Shown here one piece after another: positions 1-5,872 of a DNA stretch of 5,975 nt. The stretch covers positions 1-5,975 of the forward strand of contig CAIYTJ010000227.1 of the NCBI GenBank assembly GCA_903929065.1, given 5' to 3'. Source of the DNA: an uncultured Bacteroidales bacterium. GTDB lineage: Bacteria > Bacteroidota > Bacteroidia > Bacteroidales > Paludibacteraceae. The notes beneath the pieces are model-generated. The model ran no database searches. It was not told where the DNA came from and saw only the letters and a program-made list of their open reading frames with translations. The position numbers and the translations under genes are program-made. The stretch's first letter is position 1. Each line of letters starts with the position of its first letter.

Positions 1-121
1 CGCTTCGCTCTGAATGACAGAATTTTAAGGCGTCTGGGTGAAGTTGAATGATTGGCGGCAAAGCCGCCAATCATTCAACTTCCGAATATATAAAATGCTG
101 ACTGTCATTTCGAACGAAGTG
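1..121. repeat. Composite two-layer intergenic palindrome, cut by the window edge
   Basis: Two nested inverted repeats share one centre at base 61. The inner arms (40-59 and 63-82) are perfect. The outer arms (1-20 and 102-121) match at about 16 of 20 positions when one is reverse-complemented. The 19-base spacers between inner and outer arms (21-39 and 83-101) are equal in length but unrelated in sequence. The outer motif (CTGTCATTTCGAACGAAG at 102-119, continuing as gtgaaaaatct) resembles dispersed intergenic repeats that I recall from Bacteroidota genomes; this is memory, not a search. The element probably continues left of base 1, because the right side extends towards base 130 with no partner inside the window. 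It codes for nothing visible. It could be a REP- or MITE-like element. Confidence 0.65.
40..82. repeat. Perfect 20-bp inverted repeat with a 3-base loop
   Basis: Arm GAAGTTGAATGATTGGCGGC (40-59) is followed by AAA and then its exact reverse complement (63-82). The stem is strongly GC-paired next to the loop. Neither strand has a T-run after the hairpin, so an intrinsic terminator is unlikely. An exact 20-bp match implies recent origin or active maintenance, unlike the eroded outer arms. It would form a very stable RNA hairpin if transcribed from either side. Confidence 0.85.
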
Positions 122-157
122 AAAAATCTAGTACAAAATTACGTCATTAAAGGACGT

Positions 158-184
158 TAAGATAATATACAAACAATTATCTTA
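158..184. repeat. 9-bp inverted repeat upstream of the first gene's promoter
   Basis: TAAGATAAT (158-166) and ATTATCTTA (176-184) are exact reverse complements separated by nine bases. The site ends about 55 bases before the proposed -7 promoter element. Its size and position would suit an operator for a dimeric regulator. The surroundings are very A/T-rich, however, so chance is a real alternative. Confidence 0.35.
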
Positions 185-238
185 TTACACATAACACAAT
201 TTTTATTCACAAATGATTCAAAAATTCAATCCTTTTCG

Positions 239-246
239 TACTTTTG
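239..246 (+). promoter_or_regulatory. Putative Bacteroidota -7 promoter element
   Basis: TACTTTTG fits the TAnnTTTG consensus of the primary sigma factor in Bacteroidota. It lies 28 bases before the start codon at 275, implying a leader of roughly 20-25 bases. The expected -33 TTTG is poor: only TTCA near 217-220 falls at the right spacing. The assignment therefore rests on the -7 box and its placement. Confidence 0.5.
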
Positions 247-274
247 TTCTAACATCTTTATAATTATTAATCGG

Positions 275-3250
275 ATGAACACGCCCAGCATAAAAAAGCT
301 TTATTTCAAGGATACGTCATTTGCCAATCTGATGACGCACCGTATTTACAATATCCTGTTGTATGCCAGCAAGTACGATGCTTTTGTATTGGAAGAAGAT
401 GGACGTATTGACGAGCTTATTTTCAATGAATATACGTCGTTGAACCTGCGTTATCCACCGCGTTTCACGCTGGTTTCCAACGAAGAAGAAGCGAATGCAT
501 TACTCAAAGAACGCAAGTTCGAACTGATCATTTCCATGCCAAGCGGCGATAGTATCAACCCGTTTGAATGGGCCAAAAGCGTAAAAAAACAATTCCCTTA
601 TATTCCGATTGTGGTCTTGACTCCATTTTCAAAATCAGTATCTCAACGTATTGCCAATGAGGATTTAAGTGCCATCGATTACGTTTTCAGCTGGTTAGGA
701 AATTCAGACATTTTACTGGCAATTATTAAACTGATTGAAGACAGGATGAACGTTGAAGAAGATGTGAATTCGGTTGGTGTTCAGGTGATTTTATATATTG
801 AAGATTCCATCCGGTGGTATTCTTCTATCGTTCCGCATTTATACAAATACGTTTTCAAGCAATCGCGGTCATTTATGACCGAAGCGTTGAATGAACACGA
901 ACAAATGCTCAGGATGCGTGGTCGTCCGAAAATATTGTTGGCACGTACCTACGAAGAAGGAATGATCATTTACGAAAAGTACAAACAAAATATGCTGGGC
1001 GTGATAACCGACGTAAGTTATCCTCAGAATGGCGTAAAAAACAAAACTGCCGGCATAAATTTATGTACCGAAATTCGCAAAGAAGACAAACATATTCCGT
1101 TGATTTGCGTGTCGACAGAAGCTTCAAATCATGATGCTGCTGACCTTGTAAAAGCTGCATTTCTAAATAAAATGTCGAAAACATTGCTTTTGGAACTGCG
1201 TGAAAAGATTGCGAAAAACTTTGGATTTGGTGATTTTGTATTTATAAACCCAACAACCGGCGAAGAGGAAGCCCGAGTTCAGAATTTACGGGGTTTACAG
1301 GAAACCATTTTCAATATTAGCGACGAATCGTTGTTTTACCACGTTTCAAGGAATAATATTTCACGTTGGCTTTATTCACGCGCCATGTTTCCATTGGCAG
1401 AATTTCTGAAAAAAATTAGTGTTGAAAATTATATTTCAACTGACATGGGAAAAGTGCGTCAGGTAATTTTTGACGCCATTGTTCAGTACCGGAAAGTAAA
1501 AAACCGCGGAATTGTTGCTGTTTTTCAACGGGACAGATTTGACCAATATTCCAATTTTGCGCGCATTGGTGAAGGTTCGCTGGGTGGAAAAGGGCGTGGT
1601 CTGGCATTTATTGATGCTATGATAAAACGGAATGAAATTCTGGAAAACTTTGAGCATGCCCAGATAATGATTCCCAAAACGGTGGTATTGTGTACGGATA
1701 ATTTCACCGAATTTATGGAGCTTAATAAACTCTACCCTATTGCTTTATCCGATTTGGATGACGATGAAATTTTGAATCATTTTTTGAAAGCACGCATACC
1801 GAAACAATTGATTGCTGATTTGAATGCATTTATCGGAGCAACCAGTTCACCAATTGCCATCCGGTCATCCAGTCTGCTTGAAGATTCGCATTATCAGCCC
1901 TTTGCCGGAATTTATTCCACTTATATGGTTCCGTATAATGGAGAAAGCAAAACACACATGCTGGTGATGATTACCGAAGCCATAAAAGCAGTTTATGCAT
2001 CCGTTTTCTATCGCGACAGCAAAGCTTATATGACGGCAACCAAAAATGTGATTGATGAAGAGAAAATGGCCATCGTGCTGCAGGAAATTTGTGGAAATTC
2101 TCACGAAAGCCGGTTCTATCCTTCATTTTCAGGCGTGGCGCGTTCGCTTAATTATTATCCGATTGGAGCCGAAAAAGCTGAAGAAGGAATTGCCAATGTG
2201 GCATTGGGATTGGGAAAATACATTATGGACGGCGGAATGAGCCTGCGTTTTTCGCCTGCTTATCCAAATAACATCCTGCAAACGAGCAATGTGGAATTTG
2301 CCCTTCGTGAAACGCAAACTTATTTCAATGCACTGGACTTGAGCCAAACTACATTTGTTCCTCAGGTTGATGACGGTTTTAATCTATTGAAGATTCCGGT
2401 GGCCGATGCAGAGAAAGATGGAACGTTGAAATATCTCGCTTCAACGTATAATCCGCAGGATCATTTGATTCAGGACGGCATTTATTCCGGAGGAAGAAAA
2501 GTAATTACTTTTGCCAATATATTACAGCATAATGTGTTTCCGTTGGCTGAAATCCTGAAAGAAGTATTGAAAATTGCCCAAACCGAAATGGGACGACCCA
2601 TCGAAATAGAGTTTGCCGTAAACCTTGATTATTCACCAGCAAAACAACATGCATTTTATCTGCTTCAAATACGTCCGATTGTCGACAACAAAGAGATGAT
2701 AAATGAAGATATCGGTTCAATTCCGGAAGGAAATGCGATTATTACATGTAAAAGCGCTTTGGGACATGGCGTGACATCCGATTTATATGATTTGGTTTAT
2801 GTAAAACCCGAAGCATTCAGCGCTTCAAAAAATCAGCTTATCATGTCCGAAGTTGAGAAACTAAACCGGCAATTGGTGAATCAAAACCGTCATTATGTGC
2901 TTGTCGGTCCGGGGCGTTGGGGTTCAGCTGATCCGTGGCTGGGTATTCCGGTAAAATGGTCGCACATCAGCAATGCGCGGTTGATTGTTGAATCCGGTTT
3001 GTCGCATTATCGCATTGATCCAAGTCAGGGAACACATTTTTTCCAGAACTTGACTTCGTTTGGTGTGGCCTATTTCACTATTAATCCTTTTTTAGGCGAT
3101 GGCACCTACGATACAGAATATCTGAACGCCCAACCGGCTCATTTTGAATCGGAATTTATCCGGCATATCCGTTTTGAAAACCCGATTATCATGAAAGTGG
3201 ACGGTCGGAAAAACAAAGGGGTGGTATTGAAACCTGAAATCAGTTTATAG
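275..3250 (+). CDS. Receiver-domain / PPDK-type ATP-grasp fusion protein (PEP/pyruvate-binding domain protein)
   Basis: A 991-residue soluble protein with no signal peptide or membrane helix. Domains in order: a receiver-like fold at about 25-155 with no acidic phosphoacceptor; a second receiver at about 169-318 with E176/D177, D246, S280/T281 and K299 in the canonical places; a helical module at about 335-385 with a conserved-looking pattern (SLFYHVSRNNISRWL, 352-366); and a PPDK_N-type ATP-grasp domain at about 425-805. The ATP-grasp part shows GGKG with K439, IAIRSS with R530, E536, FAG at 543-545, E777/E779 and LQIRP with Q798 and R800, matching the nucleotide-binding residues known in pyruvate phosphate dikinase. 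Residues 820-991 form an unassigned C-terminal domain. The swivelling phosphohistidine domain and the TIM barrel of PEP synthase/PPDK are missing, so the usual annotation 'phosphoenolpyruvate synthase' would overstate it. I infer an ATP-dependent phosphotransferase controlled by phosphorylation of the second receiver; the substrate is unknown. The ATG at 275 is the first in frame, follows a -7 promoter box, and has no Shine-Dalgarno, as is normal for this phylum. Confidence 0.85.
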   Translation: MNTPSIKKLYFKDTSFANLMTHRIYNILLYASKYDAFVLEEDGRIDELIFNEYTSLNLRYPPRFTLVSNEEEANALLKERKFELIISMPSGDSINPFEWAKSVKKQFPYIPIVVLTPFSKSVSQRIANEDLSAIDYVFSWLGNSDILLAIIKLIEDRMNVEEDVNSVGVQVILYIEDSIRWYSSIVPHLYKYVFKQSRSFMTEALNEHEQMLRMRGRPKILLARTYEEGMIIYEKYKQNMLGVITDVSYPQNGVKNKTAGINLCTEIRKEDKHIPLICVSTEASNHDAADLVKAAFLNKMSKTLLLELREKIAKNFGFGDFVFINPTTGEEEARVQNLRGLQETIFNISDESLFYHVSRNNISRWLYSRAMFPLAEFLKKISVENYISTDMGKVRQVIFDAIVQYRKVKNRGIVAVFQRDRFDQYSNFARIGEGSLGGKGRGLAFIDAMIKRNEILENFEHAQIMIPKTVVLCTDNFTEFMELNKLYPIALSDLDDDEILNHFLKARIPKQLIADLNAFIGATSSPIAIRSSSLLEDSHYQPFAGIYSTYMVPYNGESKTHMLVMITEAIKAVYASVFYRDSKAYMTATKNVIDEEKMAIVLQEICGNSHESRFYPSFSGVARSLNYYPIGAEKAEEGIANVALGLGKYIMDGGMSLRFSPAYPNNILQTSNVEFALRETQTYFNALDLSQTTFVPQVDDGFNLLKIPVADAEKDGTLKYLASTYNPQDHLIQDGIYSGGRKVITFANILQHNVFPLAEILKEVLKIAQTEMGRPIEIEFAVNLDYSPAKQHAFYLLQIRPIVDNKEMINEDIGSIPEGNAIITCKSALGHGVTSDLYDLVYVKPEAFSASKNQLIMSEVEKLNRQLVNQNRHYVLVGPGRWGSADPWLGIPVKWSHISNARLIVESGLSHYRIDPSQGTHFFQNLTSFGVAYFTINPFLGDGTYDTEYLNAQPAHFESEFIRHIRFENPIIMKVDGRKNKGVVLKPEISL

Positions 3251-3310
3251 TCAATAGTTTGTATTTTTATAAATCTAACAGCAAGAAATCATTTAACACA
3301 TCAATAAATT

Positions 3311-5299
3311 ATGTTCAAAAAACATCCAAAAGGATTAATTATTTTGGCTTTAGCCAATATGGGCGAAAGGTTTGGCTATTACACCATGTTGGCCATTCTG
3401 ACATTGTATATGCAAGCAAAATTCGGCCTTTCATCTTCAGAAACCAGCGTTATTTATGGCACTTTCTTAGCTATGGTTTATTTCTTACCGCTTTTTGGTG
3501 GTTTAGTTGCCGACAGATTTTTAGGTTATGGAAAAACTATATTATTAGGTGTAATTGTAATGTTTGGCGGATATTTATTATTGGCAATTCCATCTGCAAA
3601 TAATGCTGCCGGAAAAACATTGATGTTCTGCGCATTGGCTCTGATTGCAATGGGAACCGGATTTTTCAAGGGTAATTTACAAGCATTAGTTGGGAATTTG
3701 TATGAAGAAGAAAAATATAAGGCTAAAAGAGATGTAGCATTTTCCATTTTTTATATGTTTATCAATATCGGTGCTTTCTTTGCTCCCAGTGCTGCCAATG
3801 CAATAAATAATGCCATTCTCGCTCAAAACAAGTTCACTTATGATGCATCAATTCCTAAAAGCTTTGTGGCTTTAAATGATAAAGTGGTCGACAAGAATAC
3901 ATTTATTGAAAGCACATTCAAAACTAATACAGAAAAAATAAACACAAGTGCTGATAGTACTGCTTTTATTGAAAAAGCTAAGAAAAACGCCGGTGTTGTT
4001 TTTCAATCTGATAGAGACAAAATTCTTTTTAAATTAAAGGCTGCAGGAATAAAACAATTGACTATTGCAGGACGAATTTCAAATCCAAATCAACAACTAT
4101 CCAAATCTGAATACGAATTGCTTGATAGTAAAAAAGCGGAAGATAAAGCTAAAATTGCAGAATTAAAAGAAAGAATTAAGACAATTTCAATTACTGATAC
4201 CAACATTAATCCCGGCGGAGATGCTGAAAAATTCGCGATTAATTTTGGCGAAAATTATGTAGTCAATTCACTTAGTAAATCTTATAATATTGCTTTCGGA
4301 ATTGCTTGTATTAGCTTGGTTCTCTCTTTGCTTATTTTTCTTGGATTCCGAAAAACCTGGAAATCTGCGGATAAAACCCACAAGCAACAATTGAAAGAGG
4401 CTAAAGCTGCAAATATAAAATCGGATGCAATAATTTTAAGCCCGGCACAAGTAAAAGAACGTGTAATTGCTTTATTACTGGTATTTTTTGTGGTTATTTT
4501 CTTTTGGATGTCATTCCATCAAAACGGACTTTGCATGACATTTTTTGCCAGGGATTACACCAAAAGCGACATATCACCGTTGCATAATATGATTTTCTCA
4601 CTACCTGCCCTTCTGTCATTTATAGTTTTTGCTTATGGAATTTATATCTCAACCATCGGGTTGTTTGAAGGTAAGCGAAAACCAATACAGGGCTTAATGA
4701 TTAGTTTGTTGGGTTTAGCCGGATTGATTATTTATTATTTTATGGTGGTAAGGGATGTTACCGGAACTATTAAAATTACTCCTCAGATTTTCCAACAATT
4801 CAATCCGTTGTTTATCGTTTTACTAACTCCAATTGCGGTTGCATTTTTCTCGTTTTTGAATTCAAGAGGGAAAGAACCTTCTGCACCAAAGAAAATTGGA
4901 TTCGGGATGCTTATCGCTGCATTAGGATTTATAGTGCTTTTTATAACTTCAATCGGACTCCCGGCTCCTTCTGAAATTCAGGGAATTTCAAACACGTTAG
5001 TAAATCCAAATTGGTTGATTGGAACTTATTTTGTGCTTACAATTGCTGAATTATTTTTGAGTCCAATGGGTTTATCGTTCGTTGCAAAAGTGGCTCCACC
5101 GCAATACAAAGGAATGATGCAAGGTGGCTGGTTAGCCGCTACAGCAATTGGAAACTATTTGGTAGGTGTATTAGGAACTTTTTGGGATAAATTGCCGCTT
5201 TACATGTTTTGGGGGGTATTGATAATTTGCTGTACACTTTCAGCAATGTTTATATTTTCAATTTTAAAGCGATTGGAAAACGCAACAGCTAATTCCTGA
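3311..5299 (+). CDS. Proton-dependent oligopeptide transporter (POT/PTR2 family, MFS superfamily)
   Basis: An inner-membrane symporter expected to import di- and tripeptides with protons. Family marks: NMGERFGYY (16-24) in helix 1, GGLVADRFLGYGKTI (63-77) between helices 2 and 3, GFFKGN with K120 in helix 4, the PTR2-type signature FSIFYMFINIGAF (144-156) in helix 5, HQNG (403-406) in helix 7, FNPLF (497-501) starting canonical helix 8, AELFLSP with E580 in helix 10, and GGW (605-607) in helix 11. At 662 residues it is much longer than the usual 450-500. A hydrophilic, lysine-rich segment at about 171-320 separates helices 5 and 6 and should be periplasmic. Two extra hydrophobic helices (about 425-450 and 459-480) lie between canonical helices 7 and 8, while the helix 6-7 linker (347-383) is hydrophilic. 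The first Glu of ExxER is Asn (N16). The ATG at 3311 follows an A/T-rich leader without Shine-Dalgarno and lies 60 bases after the previous stop. No convincing promoter is seen in that gap, so read-through from the first gene is possible. The POT family call is very secure; peptide specificity is inferred from the family. Confidence 0.95.
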   Translation: MFKKHPKGLIILALANMGERFGYYTMLAILTLYMQAKFGLSSSETSVIYGTFLAMVYFLPLFGGLVADRFLGYGKTILLGVIVMFGGYLLLAIPSANNAAGKTLMFCALALIAMGTGFFKGNLQALVGNLYEEEKYKAKRDVAFSIFYMFINIGAFFAPSAANAINNAILAQNKFTYDASIPKSFVALNDKVVDKNTFIESTFKTNTEKINTSADSTAFIEKAKKNAGVVFQSDRDKILFKLKAAGIKQLTIAGRISNPNQQLSKSEYELLDSKKAEDKAKIAELKERIKTISITDTNINPGGDAEKFAINFGENYVVNSLSKSYNIAFGIACISLVLSLLIFLGFRKTWKSADKTHKQQLKEAKAANIKSDAIILSPAQVKERVIALLLVFFVVIFFWMSFHQNGLCMTFFARDYTKSDISPLHNMIFSLPALLSFIVFAYGIYISTIGLFEGKRKPIQGLMISLLGLAGLIIYYFMVVRDVTGTIKITPQIFQQFNPLFIVLLTPIAVAFFSFLNSRGKEPSAPKKIGFGMLIAALGFIVLFITSIGLPAPSEIQGISNTLVNPNWLIGTYFVLTIAELFLSPMGLSFVAKVAPPQYKGMMQGGWLAATAIGNYLVGVLGTFWDKLPLYMFWGVLIICCTLSAMFIFSILKRLENATANS

Positions 5300-5309
5300 C
5301 AACTTAAAT

Positions 5310-5354
5310 AAATAATAAAGCCTCTGGGATTAAATTCCAGAGGCTTTATTATTT
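5310..5354 (+). terminator. Strong intrinsic terminator after the peptide transporter
   Basis: An 18-bp hairpin: A plus AATAATAAAGCCTCTGG (5310-5327) pairs with CCAGAGGCTTTATTATT plus T (5337-5354) around a short loop. The GC-rich core CCTCTGG/CCAGAGG is flanked by A-rich sequence on the left and T-rich sequence on the right, so it can work in both directions. It starts 10 bases after the transporter stop and separates that gene from the convergent AraC-type fragment. Confidence 0.9.
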
Positions 5355-5590
5355 GAGGAAAATCAGGGTTCGAACTCAGGTTACAGTTGCCTGTAAAACA
5401 ATTAACGATACACTAGCACAACTTTAAAATCTAAAAATGAAAAGAAATAATGAATATCATCGATTCTATAACATTTTCATTCAATAATAATTCATTAATT
5501 TAACAATGACATTTGCTCAACCTGTAAACCTTTATTATCTATAAAAACAGAAAATAACAAACCACTATATGTTATAATTACAAATAATCT
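5355..5590. other. AT-rich gene-free interval with a tRNA-like stretch on the minus strand
   Basis: No convincing coding region is present. The only long-enough start-to-stop on the + strand (from 5437) encodes 16 residues and has no support. On the minus strand, about 5420 down to 5356, the sequence has a tRNA flavour: GTTCGAACC (5375-5367) looks like a T-loop, and an anticodon-like loop TTTTACAGG sits near 5386-5394. The T-stem pairs only about three of five positions, the anticodon stem is incomplete, and I cannot close an acceptor stem. If this is a tRNA at all, it is a decayed relic. The remainder (about 5421-5590) is low-complexity A/T-rich DNA with no clear signal. Confidence 0.3.
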
Positions 5591-5872
5591 TCACAAAGTT
5601 TTAAATTCTTTTGGACTAATTCCGAATTGTTTTTTAAAAATAGTTGAAAAATACTCCAATGAAGAAAACTGAAGCTGAAAAGCAATTTCCTTTATAGAAA
5701 GGGTAGTTTCATGAAGCATTTGCTTTGATTTATTCAATCTTGTATCCCTCAGATATTTTGCGGGACTAACCCCTGCATATTTCTTGAAATTAATTCGAAA
5801 GGAAGAATAACTTATATTCAATTCACTTGCGATTTCACTTAACTGAATGTCTTCCAGCACTTTTTCATTCAT
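5591..5872 (-). CDS. AraC-family DNA-binding domain, HTH only, probable 3' fragment of a larger regulator
   Basis: The 93-residue product is almost exactly the two-helix-turn-helix AraC DNA-binding module. The first HTH spans about 10-31 (LSEIASELNISYSSF), followed by a linker helix with SPAKYL (36-41) and R45. The second HTH spans about 58-82 (IKEIAFQLQF, then FSTIFKK), ending in FGISPKEF. Two positions are off the common pattern: Gln 68 where lGF usually has Gly, and F-K instead of Y-R at the end. The usual sensor domain of 150-200 residues is absent. Reading upstream of the ATG in frame gives D-C-A-K-I-I before a TAG at 5891-5893, and A-K-x-x-M is how this domain normally begins in Bacteroidota regulators. 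Homology therefore seems to run past the start, pointing to truncation by the stop or a rearrangement. A genuine small MarA/SoxS-like regulator is the alternative. No promoter or ribosome binding site is evident. Confidence 0.7.
   Translation of the reverse strand: MNEKVLEDIQLSEIASELNISYSSFRINFKKYAGVSPAKYLRDTRLNKSKQMLHETTLSIKEIAFQLQFSSLEYFSTIFKKQFGISPKEFKTL

Noticed and set aside
40..82. Perfect hairpin as an intrinsic terminator of an upstream gene
   Set aside because: No T-run follows the stem on either strand, and the nested outer arms fit a repeat element better.
2052..2240. 62-codon + strand open frame inside the first gene
   Set aside because: It is an out-of-frame shadow of the ATP-grasp coding region with no domain of its own.
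966..2720. Several minus-strand open frames of 60-79 codons
   Set aside because: All lie antisense within the well-supported 991-codon gene and have Cys/His-rich, low-information translations typical of antisense shadows.
3259..3603. 114-codon + strand open frame overlapping the start of the transporter
   Set aside because: It lies in a different frame of the clear POT coding sequence and encodes no recognisable domain.
3526..3747. 73-codon minus-strand open frame within the transporter gene
   Set aside because: It is antisense to conserved POT helices 3-5, so it is a shadow of that gene.
5211..5216. Run of six G bases in the transporter gene as a phase-variation tract
   Set aside because: It simply encodes Trp-Gly in a helix, is short, and lies near the 3' end; nothing else suggests slippage.
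5437..5487. 16-codon + strand start-to-stop between the terminator and the AraC fragment
   Set aside because: It is too short, lacks a recognisable promoter or ribosome binding site, and lies in low-complexity A/T-rich sequence.
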